Of a stretch of DNA of 53,525 bases, positions 25,119 through 33,514 are shown in pieces. Position numbers and translations under genes: made by a program. The number at the start of each line of letters is the position of its first letter. Positions within the stretch are counted from its first letter, which is position 1. Source of the stretch: an uncultured Eubacteriales bacterium (GTDB lineage Bacteria > Bacillota > Clostridia > Christensenellales > Aristaeellaceae); NCBI GenBank assembly GCA_902790495.1, contig CADASK010000023.1, positions 1-53,525 of the forward strand, in the 5' to 3' direction. The notes under the pieces were generated by a model. The model did not search any database and was not told where the DNA came from. It saw nothing but the letters and a program-made list of their open reading frames with translations.

Positions 25119-27122
25119 ATGAGCAAGGGAACCTTCTACATCACGACCCCCATCTACTACCCCAGCGACAACCTGCACATCGGCCACGCCTACTGCTCCA
25201 CGGCGGCGGACTCCATGGCCCGCTTCAAAAAGCTGACCGGCTACGACACCTACTTCCTCACCGGCACCGACGAGCACGGCCAGAAGATCCAGCGCAAGGC
25301 CGAGGCCCAGGGCGTGACGCCCCAGGCCTACGTCGACCACATCGTGGACGGCATCAAGAGCCTGTGGAAGCTGATGGACATCGACTATGACGACTTCATC
25401 CGCACCACCGACGAGCGCCATGTGAAGGGCGTGCAGCGCATCTTCGAGAAGCTGTACAACCAGGGCGATATCTACAAGAGCGAATACGAGGGCTGGTATT
25501 GCACGCCCTGCGAGTCCTTCTGGACGGAGCTGCAGCTCAAGGACGGCAAGTGCCCGGACTGCGGCCGTCCCGTGGAGCGCACCCGCGAGGAGAGCTACTT
25601 CTTCCGCCTGAGCAAGTACCAGGACTGGCTGATCCAGTACATCAAGGAGCACCCGGAGTTCATCCAGCCCACCAGCCGCGCCAACGAGATGATGAAAAAC
25701 TTCCTGGAGCCCGGCCTGGAGGATCTGTGCGTCTCCCGCACCTCCATCCAGTGGGGCATCCCGGTGACCTTCGACCCCAAGCACACGGTCTACGTCTGGC
25801 TGGACGCCCTGACCAACTACATCAACGCCCTGGGCTACGGCACCGACCACGACGAGCTGTATAAGAAGTACTGGCCGGCCAACGTCCACCTGGTGGGCAA
25901 GGAGATTGTGCGCTTCCACTCCATCATCTGGCCCATCATGCTCCATGCCCTGGGCGAGCCGCTGCCCAAGCAGGTTTTCGGCCACGGCTGGCTGGTGATC
26001 GATGGCCGGAAGATGGGCAAGTCCGTGGGTAACGTGGTGGATCCCGTGGTGCTGTGCAACCGTTACTCCTCCGACGCCGTGCGCTACTTCCTCATGCGGG
26101 AGATGCCCTTCGGCTCCGACGGCGAGTTCACGCTCAAGTCCATGCTCATCCGCATCAACGCCGACCTGGCCAACGACCTGGGCAACCTGGTCAGCCGCAC
26201 GGTCGCGATGATCGAGAAGTATTACGGCGGCGCGGTGCCGGAGCGCGGCGTGGTGGAGGATATCGACCGCACGCTGTGGCAGCTGGCCGAGGAGACCCCG
26301 CGCAGGGTGGAGGAGCAGATCAACGCCTTCCAGTTCAGCAACGGCCTCGCGGAGATTTGGAAGCTGATCGGCGAGTGCAACAAGTATATCGACGTGACCC
26401 AGCCCTGGGTGCTCGGCCGCACGGAGGAGGGCAAGCCGCGCCTCGGCACAGTGCTCTATACGCTGGCGGAGTGCGTGCGCCGCGTGGCCGTGATGGTGGG
26501 CTTTGTGATGCCCCGCACCCCCGAGCGCATCTTTGCGCAGCTGGGCGTCACGGACGACGCGATGAAGACCTGGGACAGCGTGCTCGCGCCCTTCGGCGTG
26601 CTGCCCGCAGGTGTCCAGGTGAAGAAGGGCGAAGCGCTCTTCCCGCGCCTGGACGTGGAGAAGGAGCTGGCCCGCGGCGAGGGCGCGCCCGCCGACGCCA
26701 AGGCGGACAAGGCCGAGCAGAAGCCCCAGGCCGAGAGGAAGCCGGAAAAGAAGCAGGAGATGAAGGGCCACGAGGCGCCCGCCTATCCCGAGGAGATCGC
26801 CATCGACGATTTCTTCAAGGTGAAGCTGCAGGTTGCCCGGGTCATCGCCTGCGAGAAGGTGGAGAAGAGCAAGAAGCTGCTGAAGCTGCAGGTCTCCCTG
26901 GGCCCGGACGGCGAGCGCCAGGTGGTCAGCGGCATCGCGGCCTACTACACCCCCGAGGAGATGATCGGCAAGCAGGTGGTGCTGGCCGCCAACCTGAAGC
27001 CCGCCAAGCTCGCTGGCATCGAGAGCCAGGGCATGATCCTGTGCGCCTCCACACCCGACGACAGCACGGTCAAGCTCATGAGCGTCGAGCCCGGCGTCCC
27101 CGACGGCGCGATCATTGGCTAA
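25119..27122 (+). CDS. metG: Methionyl-tRNA synthetase with C-terminal tRNA-binding domain
   Basis: A 667-residue class I synthetase. The HIGH motif is intact (NLHIGHAY, ~residues 17-24). The zinc knuckle CTPCESFW...CPDCG lies near residues 128-150. The KMSKS loop reads KMGKSVGN (~residue 300), with Gly for the first Ser. Residues ~505-555 are a charged Lys/Glu/Ala linker to a Trbp111/EMAP-like tRNA-binding domain (FFKVKLQVARVI; VVSGIAAYYTPEEMIGK). It is transcribed behind a T-box. Its length fits dimeric MetRS with the C-terminal extension. Confidence 0.96.
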   Translation: MSKGTFYITTPIYYPSDNLHIGHAYCSTAADSMARFKKLTGYDTYFLTGTDEHGQKIQRKAEAQGVTPQAYVDHIVDGIKSLWKLMDIDYDDFIRTTDERHVKGVQRIFEKLYNQGDIYKSEYEGWYCTPCESFWTELQLKDGKCPDCGRPVERTREESYFFRLSKYQDWLIQYIKEHPEFIQPTSRANEMMKNFLEPGLEDLCVSRTSIQWGIPVTFDPKHTVYVWLDALTNYINALGYGTDHDELYKKYWPANVHLVGKEIVRFHSIIWPIMLHALGEPLPKQVFGHGWLVIDGRKMGKSVGNVVDPVVLCNRYSSDAVRYFLMREMPFGSDGEFTLKSMLIRINADLANDLGNLVSRTVAMIEKYYGGAVPERGVVEDIDRTLWQLAEETPRRVEEQINAFQFSNGLAEIWKLIGECNKYIDVTQPWVLGRTEEGKPRLGTVLYTLAECVRRVAVMVGFVMPRTPERIFAQLGVTDDAMKTWDSVLAPFGVLPAGVQVKKGEALFPRLDVEKELARGEGAPADAKADKAEQKPQAERKPEKKQEMKGHEAPAYPEEIAIDDFFKVKLQVARVIACEKVEKSKKLLKLQVSLGPDGERQVVSGIAAYYTPEEMIGKQVVLAANLKPAKLAGIESQGMILCASTPDDSTVKLMSVEPGVPDGAIIG

Positions 27123-27159
27123 ATCAAGCGTAAGATAGGTTTTCTACACAAAGCGGCGG

Positions 27160-27258
27160 GGCGAAGGGGTGCAGGGGGCTCGGAGCGCCCGGAAAACGCC
27201 ATGTTATGGCGTTTTCAGCGGAGAGCGGGCGGCAGCCCCGGACCGATCGCAAAGCCCA
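27160..27258 (+). repeat. Dispersed palindromic element, long subtype (degraded copy before tatD)
   Basis: This shares with the copy at 8114-8233 the opening GCGAAGGGGT, the CGCCCGGAAAAC lead and a 25-nt palindromic hairpin (27192-27216, arms GAAAACGCCAT / ATGGCGTTTTC). Stem bases differ from the other copy but stay paired. It ends GATCGCAAAGCCC and lacks the second hairpin. It stops 15 bp before the tatD start. Confidence 0.75.
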
Positions 27259-27272
27259 ACAAAATATCTATT

Positions 27273-28046
27273 ATGATCGAATACTTTGATTCCCATTGCC
27301 ATATCGATGAAGCGCGTTTCGACGAAGATCGGGACGCGCTCCATCAGCGCATGGCGGAAGCCGGCATCACCCGCTACGCCGTCATCAGCACCGACCTGCC
27401 CTCCTCCCGCCACGCCATGGCCTACGCCGTCGCTCATCCCGGGGCGGTCTGCGCCGTGGGCTACCATCCCTCGGACTGCGCGCCCTACCGCGAGGAGGAT
27501 CTGGAAACCCTGGCGGAGATGACGAAGGATCCCCTGGTGCGGGCCATCGGCGAGATCGGCCTGGACTACCACTGGGAGGACAACCCGCCGCGGGACTGGC
27601 AGCAGAAGGTCTGCGAGGACCAGATCGAGCTGGCCTGGCGGCTGGGCCTGCCCGCCGCCTTCCACGTGCGGGACGCCCACGCGGACATGCTGGAGCTGAT
27701 CAAACGCCACCGGACGCACCTGTCGGGCGGCATCATGCACTGCTTCTCCGGCTCCTGGGAGCTGGCGGAGGAGTACCTGAAGCTGGGCTACTGCATCTCC
27801 TTCGCGGGGCCTGTCACCTTCAAAAACGCGCGGAAGCTGCAGGAGGTGGCGGTCAAAACGCCCCTCGACCGCATCCTGATCGAGACCGACAGCCCCTACA
27901 TGGCCCCGGAGCCCATGCGCGGCAAGCGCAACGAGCCGACCTTCGTGCGCTACGTTTGCGCGCACATCGCCGAGCTGCGCGGCCTGACGCTGGAGGAGGT
28001 CGCCGAGGCGACCACGGCCAACGCCAGGAGGGTGTATGGGGTGTGA
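27273..28046 (+). CDS. tatD: TatD-family metal-dependent deoxyribonuclease
   Basis: A 257-residue TIM-barrel hydrolase of the TatD DNase family. Metal ligands are visible: HCHID (H-x-H, ~residues 7-9), GEIGLDYHW (Glu), FHVRDAH, IMHCFSG and ETDSPYMAPEP (Asp). The family has 3'-5' exonuclease activity on DNA, used in repair or DNA breakdown. ATG 27273 matches the usual start of the family, but no Shine-Dalgarno sequence precedes it. The repeat element ends 15 bp upstream and may have displaced one. In many Firmicutes tatD follows metG, as here. Confidence 0.93.
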   Translation: MIEYFDSHCHIDEARFDEDRDALHQRMAEAGITRYAVISTDLPSSRHAMAYAVAHPGAVCAVGYHPSDCAPYREEDLETLAEMTKDPLVRAIGEIGLDYHWEDNPPRDWQQKVCEDQIELAWRLGLPAAFHVRDAHADMLELIKRHRTHLSGGIMHCFSGSWELAEEYLKLGYCISFAGPVTFKNARKLQEVAVKTPLDRILIETDSPYMAPEPMRGKRNEPTFVRYVCAHIAELRGLTLEEVAEATTANARRVYGV

Positions 28047-28062
28047 GGGAGAGCGTATGCAG

Positions 28063-28091
28063 TTGCGCATTTTTATGCAGCATGGTATAAT
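28063..28091 (+). promoter_or_regulatory. Promoter of the FruK-like kinase gene
   Basis: TTGCGC, 17 bp, TATAAT, with GGAGG 9 bp after the -10. ATGCAG occurs twice, flanking the -35. Confidence 0.7.
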
Positions 28092-28112
28092 GAAGTTTGG
28101 GGAGGACATCCG

Positions 28113-29048
28113 ATGATCACGACGCTGTGCCTGAATCCATCCTTTGACCGCACGGTGGCGGTACAGGGCTTTCGCCTGGGCGAGACCAACCGCGCCCTGA
28201 CTGCGCGGGTCGACGCGGGCGGCAAGGGCCTGAACGTAGCCCTGGCCCTGACCCGGCTGGGTGTGGATGCCCAGTGCGCCGGCATCGCCGGTGCGGATGA
28301 CGTGGCGTCCCTGCGCGCGATGACGGTGCAGCAGGGCGTGGCCGCGGAGTGGATGCCCGTGCCCGGCCATGTGCGGGTCAACACCAAGCTGTGCGACGCC
28401 TCTACCGGTGAGGTGACGGAGATCAACGAGCCGGGCCCCGAGGTGACCGACAAGGATCTGGACCGCTACTTCGGCTGCATTGAGCCGGCCCTGCGCCGTT
28501 CGGACTTTTTGGTGTGCACAGGCTCACTGCCGCCCGGATGCCCCGCGACCCTCTACGCGGACTGGATGCGCAGGCTGAAGGGCGTGCCCTGCGTCCTGGA
28601 CGCCAGCGGCCCAGCCCTGGCGGAGGGCCTGACGGCGCGTCCCTTCCTGGTTAAACCGAACCTGGAGGAGCTGACCCAGCTGACGGGCCTGACGCTGGAG
28701 AGCCGGCACAGCCTGGAGGCCGTGGCGGAGGCGGGAAAATCCCTGCTGCGCCAGGGCGCGGAGCGGGCCATCGTCTCCATGGGCTCGGACGGCGCGTTGC
28801 TGGTGACGGCGGAGGGCGTCTGGTTCGCGCCAGCGCTGCGGGTGGAGGTGCGCTCCACCGTGGGCGCGGGGGACACGATGATCGCGGGCTTCCTGGCCGG
28901 CTATCAGGCGACCCACAGCGACGAGACCGCCATGATTTGGGCGGTGGCGGCGGCCGCGGCCAGTGTGATGCGCGAGGGCACCCAGCCCCCGGAGCGCGCG
29001 GACTTCGAGGCGCTGCAGAGCCGCGTGAGCCTCAGGAGGCTCGAATGA
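28113..29048 (+). CDS. 1-phosphofructokinase/tagatose-6-phosphate kinase family (PfkB)
   Basis: A 311-residue PfkB kinase of the FruK/LacC branch. It opens MITTLCLNPSFDRTVAV (FruK usually NPALD). GGKGLNVALALTRLG (~residues 37-51), TGSLPPGCP (~residue 133), KPNLEELTQL and the catalytic VGAGDTMIAGF (~residue 250) are intact. It would phosphorylate a hexose phosphate at C1 or C6 to give a bisphosphate. No fructose PTS genes are adjacent, so the substrate is open. GGAGG lies 7 bp before ATG 28113. It overlaps the acetyltransferase gene by ATGA. Confidence 0.88.
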   Translation: MITTLCLNPSFDRTVAVQGFRLGETNRALTARVDAGGKGLNVALALTRLGVDAQCAGIAGADDVASLRAMTVQQGVAAEWMPVPGHVRVNTKLCDASTGEVTEINEPGPEVTDKDLDRYFGCIEPALRRSDFLVCTGSLPPGCPATLYADWMRRLKGVPCVLDASGPALAEGLTARPFLVKPNLEELTQLTGLTLESRHSLEAVAEAGKSLLRQGAERAIVSMGSDGALLVTAEGVWFAPALRVEVRSTVGAGDTMIAGFLAGYQATHSDETAMIWAVAAAAASVMREGTQPPERADFEALQSRVSLRRLE

Positions 29049-29524
29049 GACTGCGGCTGCGGTTCGGCCGCGCGGCCTGGGCGGATCACGAGATCGAGCT
29101 GTACCCGGTCTACGGCGGCTGGACGGACCCGGACATGGGCTTCGGCACGGTGCGGGACTTCATCATCAGCCCTAAGGGCAGGCGCATCGAGGCCGGGCGG
29201 ATCAGCGTCCGCCTGGGGGAGAGCCCCTGCACCTATTATTTCGGACACATCGGCTATCACATTGAGTTCAAGTGGCGCGGACACGGCTGGGCGGAGCGTG
29301 CCTGCCGCCTGGTGGCCCCGGAGTTTCTGCGGGCCGGCAAGCGGAGCGTGGTGATCACCTGCGACCCGGACAACCAGCCCAGCCGCAAGACCTGCGAGCA
29401 TTTGGGCGCGCGCCTGGAGCGGACGGTGGACGTGCCGGGCGAGATCCGCGACCGCTGGGAGATCAGCCCGGTGAAGTGCCGCTACATCTGGGAGCTGCCG
29501 GCCGGCATCCACGAAGAAGCGTGA
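29045..29524 (+). CDS. GNAT-family N-acetyltransferase
   Basis: A 159-residue protein with a GNAT-like layout: a central beta strand GHIGYHIEFKWRGHGWAERAC, split as GHIGYHIEFKWRGHG (~residues 74-88, acetyl-CoA loop R-G-H-G-x-A), then VVITCDPDNQPSRKTCEHLG (~residues 114-133), typical of the family's C-terminal half. ATG 29045 overlaps the kinase stop, with AGGAGG 5 bp upstream. The substrate is unknown; the operon gives no clear clue. Confidence 0.82.
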   Translation: MRLRLRFGRAAWADHEIELYPVYGGWTDPDMGFGTVRDFIISPKGRRIEAGRISVRLGESPCTYYFGHIGYHIEFKWRGHGWAERACRLVAPEFLRAGKRSVVITCDPDNQPSRKTCEHLGARLERTVDVPGEIRDRWEISPVKCRYIWELPAGIHEEA

Positions 29525-29619
29525 TGCCGGTATCGTATGCCGTCTTGCATCCCCAAAGAAGGGGTGCGGGAGGCCTGTTCTCCTAAAGAGAAAGCCAGCA
29601 AGCGAAGGAGGCGCACAGG

Positions 29620-30408
29620 GTGGAAAAGACCATCTGCGGAACCACGATCCATTACACCCTGCGCGAAGGGCAGGGCACCCCAATCGTCCTGCTTCACGGC
29701 TGGGGCTGTGACGAAAGCCTCATGCAGCCCATCGCGGACAGGCTGGAGCCCGGCCGCCCGCTGCTCACCCTCGACTTCCCGGGCCACGGCAAGAGCGGCC
29801 GTCCGCCCGAGCCTTGGGGCGTGCCGGAGTACGCCGGGGCGACGCGGGAGCTGCTGGAGCAGCTGGGCCTGACGCCCTGCGACGTGATCGCCCACTCCTT
29901 CGGCGGGCGGGTCACGCTGTGGCTGGCGGCCCATCACCCGGAGCTGTTCCGGCGCATCCTGCTCACCGGCGCGGCGGGCCTCAAAAAGCCCCAAACCGAG
30001 GAGGGGAAGAAGCGCGCCGAGGCCTTCCAGAAGAAGAAGGCCGCGCTGCACACCCTGCGCGGGCTGAAGGTCTTCAATCCCCTGCTGGACAAGGCGGAGG
30101 AGAGCCTGCGGCAGAAATACGGCAGCCGGGACTACAACGCCCTGGACGCCGAGATGCGCCAGACCTTCGTGAAGGTCATCAGCCTCGACCTGGCGGACTG
30201 CCTGTCGCGGGTGCAGAGCCCGACCCTGTTGGTGTGGGGCGACGGCGACACCGAGACCCCGCTGTGGATGGGGCAGAAGATGGAGCGCGAGATCCCCGAC
30301 GCGGCCCTGGTGGTGCTGGAGGGCGGCACCCATTTCGCCTACCTCGAGCAGGCGGCGCGCTTCGCCGCGATTGCGCAGGCGTTTTTCAAAGAGGAGCAGG
30401 AGAAATGA
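29620..30408 (+). CDS. Alpha/beta-fold hydrolase
   Basis: A 262-residue hydrolase. The oxyanion HGWG (~residue 26), nucleophile elbow AHSFGG (Ser ~residue 93), acid in WGDGDTETP (~residue 205) and histidine in GGTHFAYLEQ (~residue 232) form a complete triad. GTG 29620 is preceded by AAGGAGG at 8 bp. Its stop overlaps the Mur-ligase gene (ATGA), so the two are coupled. It may act on an ester or as a lipase-like cell-envelope enzyme; the substrate is unknown. In the 95 bp upstream, GCATCCCC and GGGGTGC form a small hairpin. Confidence 0.88.
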   Translation: MEKTICGTTIHYTLREGQGTPIVLLHGWGCDESLMQPIADRLEPGRPLLTLDFPGHGKSGRPPEPWGVPEYAGATRELLEQLGLTPCDVIAHSFGGRVTLWLAAHHPELFRRILLTGAAGLKKPQTEEGKKRAEAFQKKKAALHTLRGLKVFNPLLDKAEESLRQKYGSRDYNALDAEMRQTFVKVISLDLADCLSRVQSPTLLVWGDGDTETPLWMGQKMEREIPDAALVVLEGGTHFAYLEQAARFAAIAQAFFKEEQEK

Positions 30409-32054
30409 TGAAGCTGATTCTGGCCCTGATGGCGGTCATCACAGCCGCAGCCTGCACACTGGCAAGCCGTGGCCTCTTTCACCTGTTTCAGCTGGAGAGC
30501 TACCAGTTCAGGGGCTATTTCCGGTCGGTCAGGCGCGCCCTGGGCCGCTCGCTGCTGCCCGGCGCGGCGCTGTTTGGCGCGGCCATCTTTTGGTTTTTCA
30601 TACTCGGGTGGATCGCCTCCAACTGGCTGCCGGGACTGACCGGCTGGCCGATGCTGGCGCTCTACGCCGTGATTATGCTGGGGGTCGGCGCGCTGCTCTG
30701 CCGCGCCGGCAAGCGCCAGAAGGCGAAGAAGGCTCTGGTGATGACCCCGCGCATGAAGCGCCTGTTCGGCCTCGCGCCCTTCGCGTACCTGCTGATCGCG
30801 GCCCTGCTGTCGCTTTTGATGCTGGCGATGCTGCCCACGCGCGACGCGCGTATCGGCGGCGTGTCGATGGTGCTGGTGCTCTTCCCGCTGGGCCTGCCCC
30901 TGTGGGCGGCGCTGGCCGGGCTGGCGGCCTGGCCCCTCGAGCGCGGCATCAACCGCCTCTACCAGCGGGACGCCGAGCGCATCCTGGCCTCGCGCCCCGA
31001 TCTGATCAGAATCGGCATCACCGGCAGCTACGGCAAGACCAGCGTGAAGTTCATCCTCGGCACAATCCTCGAGGAGAAGTACCGCGTGCTGGTGACGCCC
31101 TCCTCCTTCAACACGCCCATGGGCCTGACCCGGGTGATCCGCACCATGCTGGAGCCGGGACATCAGGTCTTCGTGGCGGAGATGGGCGCGCGGCACCGGC
31201 GGGATATCCGCGACCTGACGCGCTTCATCCGCCCGCGCTACGGCCTGCTGACCTCGGTGGGCCCGCAGCACCTGGAGACCTTCGGCAGCATCGAGAACAT
31301 CCGCGAGACCAAGTACGACCTGATCCGTGCGATTCCGCAGGACGGCTGCGCCTTCTTCGCGGATGACGGCGGCATCGTGCGGGAGCTGTACGCGCGCACG
31401 GCCGACAAGCCCCGCCGCCTCGCCGGCCTGAACCGGAGCGAGGAGACGGACGTCTGGGCGGAGGACGTGCGGGTTTCGCCCGAGGGAAGCCGCTTCAGCC
31501 TGTGCACCCGGGACGGCAGCGTCGAATGCCAGACGGAGCTGCTGGGGCAGCACAACATCCAGAACATCCTGCTGGCCGCGTCCTGCGCGCTGGAGCTGGG
31601 ACTCGACCTGCGGCAGATTGCCCGGGGCATCGCCCGCCTGCAGCCCGTGGAGCACCGCCTGCAGCTGATTCACCGCGCCGGCGGCCTGACCATGATCGAC
31701 GACGCCTTCAACAGCAACCCCCAGGGCGCGAAGGCCGCGCTGGACGTGCTGCGGCAGTTCCCGCCGCGCCGCGTCATCGTGACGCCCGGCATGGTGGAGC
31801 TGGGCGAGGGCGAGGCGGACTTCAACCGCGAGTTCGGCCGGGAGATGGCCCAGGCCGTGGACGCAGCCGTGCTGGTGGGCCCGAAGCACACCGCGCCGAT
31901 CCGCGAGGGCCTGACCGAAAAGGGCTTCTCGGCGGAGCGCATTCACACGGTGGCGAGCCTGGACGAGGCGATGGCGGTTCTCCGCCAGCTGGCCCAGCCC
32001 GGCGACACGGTGATGTTTGAGAACGATTTGCCGGACAATTACAGCGAGAGCTGA
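30405..32054 (+). CDS. murF: Mur ligase (MurF-like) with N-terminal membrane domain
   Basis: A 549-residue protein. The first ~190 residues hold about four or five hydrophobic segments (for example LILALMAVITAAACTLA; LLIAALLSLLMLAML). From ~residue 200 a Mur-ligase ATPase follows: GITGSYGKTSVK (P-loop, ~residue 205), TPSSFNTPMGLTR, EMGARHRRDIRD, and the C-terminal domain with IDDAFNSNPQGAKAALD. These match UDP-MurNAc-tripeptide:D-Ala-D-Ala ligase. Ordinary MurF is cytosolic and ~450 residues. ddl, which makes the D-Ala-D-Ala substrate, is the next gene, which supports MurF. A cyanophycin-type or other Mur-like ligase is the alternative. Confidence 0.85.
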   Translation: MMKLILALMAVITAAACTLASRGLFHLFQLESYQFRGYFRSVRRALGRSLLPGAALFGAAIFWFFILGWIASNWLPGLTGWPMLALYAVIMLGVGALLCRAGKRQKAKKALVMTPRMKRLFGLAPFAYLLIAALLSLLMLAMLPTRDARIGGVSMVLVLFPLGLPLWAALAGLAAWPLERGINRLYQRDAERILASRPDLIRIGITGSYGKTSVKFILGTILEEKYRVLVTPSSFNTPMGLTRVIRTMLEPGHQVFVAEMGARHRRDIRDLTRFIRPRYGLLTSVGPQHLETFGSIENIRETKYDLIRAIPQDGCAFFADDGGIVRELYARTADKPRRLAGLNRSEETDVWAEDVRVSPEGSRFSLCTRDGSVECQTELLGQHNIQNILLAASCALELGLDLRQIARGIARLQPVEHRLQLIHRAGGLTMIDDAFNSNPQGAKAALDVLRQFPPRRVIVTPGMVELGEGEADFNREFGREMAQAVDAAVLVGPKHTAPIREGLTEKGFSAERIHTVASLDEAMAVLRQLAQPGDTVMFENDLPDNYSES

Positions 32055-32056
32055 GA

Positions 32057-32099
32057 ACCTCATCCGGCCCTGCGGGCCACCTTCCCCGGAGGGGAAGGC
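32057..32099 (+). repeat. Second palindromic repeat family, single copy
   Basis: ACCTCATCCG, then hairpin GGCC-ctgc-GGGCC, then CCTTCCCC-gga-GGGGAAGG. It is the same unit as each half of 18715-18837, with a different first stem. Confidence 0.8.
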
Positions 32100-32150
32100 T
32101 TCTGCCGTTTTTGCTGCCCTGATCGGCAGCTCACTCCAAAGGACGCGGCC

Positions 32151-32209
32151 TGAAGAGTCCAGAGGCGATCGGAAAGCCTCTGGTCGCCGCCCGCAGGCGG
32201 CGAAATCCC
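32151..32209 (+). repeat. Dispersed palindromic element, module 2 (before ddl)
   Basis: Stem CCAGAGGC / GCCTCTGG around loop GATCGGAAA (one change from the usual loop), then hairpin TCGCCGCC-cgca-GGCGGCGA. It is in the sense direction, 58 bp before the ddl start. Confidence 0.85.
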
Positions 32210-32266
32210 CTGCGTCCGCGGTGACGAACGCCAACCCCAATCCTTCCCATGATGGAGGCATCATCC

Positions 32267-33487
32267 ATGAAAACCCAACTCGGTGTCCTCTTCGGCAGCC
32301 GCAGCTGCGAGCGCGAGGTCGCGATCATCAGCGCGGTGCAGCTGATGAACCACGTGGACACGGAAAAATACGACGTGATTCCGGTCTACATCGACGAGCG
32401 CGGCATCTGGTACACCGGCGACGCCCTGCGCTCGGTGAAGACCTACATGCCCTTCGACCCGGTGAAGAGCAAGCTGCGCCAGGTCTCCCTGGACATGGCG
32501 GCTGGCTCCGGCGCCCTGGTGGCCTTCGAGCCCGGCAAGGGCCTGTTCGGCAAGGCCCAGCAGGTGCTGGTGGCGCGCTTAGACGTGTGCGTCATCGTGA
32601 TGCACGGCCTCCACGGCGAGGACGGCACCCTGCAGGGTATGCTGGAGCTGGCGAACCTGCCCTACACCTCCACGGGCGTGGTGGGCAGCGCGGTGGGCAT
32701 GGACAAGATCATCATGAAGACCTTCTTCCTCGGCGCGGGCCTGCCGACCCTCCCGGGTGTCGCATGCACCCGCTCCGCCTTCGAGAAGGACGCGGAGGCC
32801 GAAATCAACCGGGCGGAGACCCTGGGCTATCCCGTGTTCGTCAAGCCCGCAAACCTCGGCTCCTCCATCGGCGTGAGCCGCGCGGACGACCGCGAGGGCC
32901 TGCGGGCGGCGCTGGAGCTGGCCTTCTCCTACGACCGGCGCGTGCTGGTGGAGAAGGGCCTGGATCACCCGGTGGAGCTGAACTGCTCCGTGCTGGGCTT
33001 CGACGACGAGATTGAGACCTCGCCCATCGAGATGCCCCTGTCCGGCCAGTTCCTCACCTTTGAGGAGAAGTACCTGCACGGCGGCGGCAGCAAGGGCATG
33101 GCGAGCCTCAGCCGCGTGGTGCCCGCGCCCATCGACGATGGGACCCGGGACGAGATTCAGCGCGTGGCCCGCGAGGTGTTCCGCCAGCTGGACTGCAAGG
33201 GCGTGGTGCGCATCGACTTCATGTTCGACCGCGCCACCGAAAAGCTCTACATCACCGAGATCAACACGATCCCCGGCTCCCTGGCCTTCTACCTGTGGGA
33301 AGCCGGCGGCATGAAGTATTCCGCCCTGATCGATCGCATGGTGGCCTATGCGCGAAAGGCCCACGCGGAGAAGAACGCGAACAGCTTCGCCTTCCGCTCC
33401 GACATCCTCAGCAAGGCCCAGCTGGGCGGCGCGAAGGGAGCCAAGGGCGCGAAGGGCGGCAAGCTGGGCGGCGGCAAGCTCGGCTGA
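32267..33487 (+). CDS. ddl: D-alanine--D-alanine ligase
   Basis: A 406-residue ATP-grasp ligase that makes D-Ala-D-Ala for peptidoglycan. It begins LGVLFGSRSCEREVAIISA (Glu for the first D-Ala, ~residue 14). HGLHGEDGTLQGMLE, GYPVFVKPANLGSSIGVSR, the omega-loop EEKYLHGGG and INTIPGSLAFYLWEAGG are all typical. ATG 32267 has GGAGG 8 bp upstream; the ATGs at 32249 and 32252 do not. The last ~20 residues are a low-complexity Gly/Lys/Ala tail not expected in Ddl. The Tyr in EEKY favours D-Ala-D-Ala over D-Ala-D-Lac. The gene follows the MurF-like gene. Confidence 0.95.
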   Translation: MKTQLGVLFGSRSCEREVAIISAVQLMNHVDTEKYDVIPVYIDERGIWYTGDALRSVKTYMPFDPVKSKLRQVSLDMAAGSGALVAFEPGKGLFGKAQQVLVARLDVCVIVMHGLHGEDGTLQGMLELANLPYTSTGVVGSAVGMDKIIMKTFFLGAGLPTLPGVACTRSAFEKDAEAEINRAETLGYPVFVKPANLGSSIGVSRADDREGLRAALELAFSYDRRVLVEKGLDHPVELNCSVLGFDDEIETSPIEMPLSGQFLTFEEKYLHGGGSKGMASLSRVVPAPIDDGTRDEIQRVAREVFRQLDCKGVVRIDFMFDRATEKLYITEINTIPGSLAFYLWEAGGMKYSALIDRMVAYARKAHAEKNANSFAFRSDILSKAQLGGAKGAKGAKGGKLGGGKLG

Positions 33488-33514
33488 CAAGCGAACCCAA
33501 CCAAGGAGACAGCC

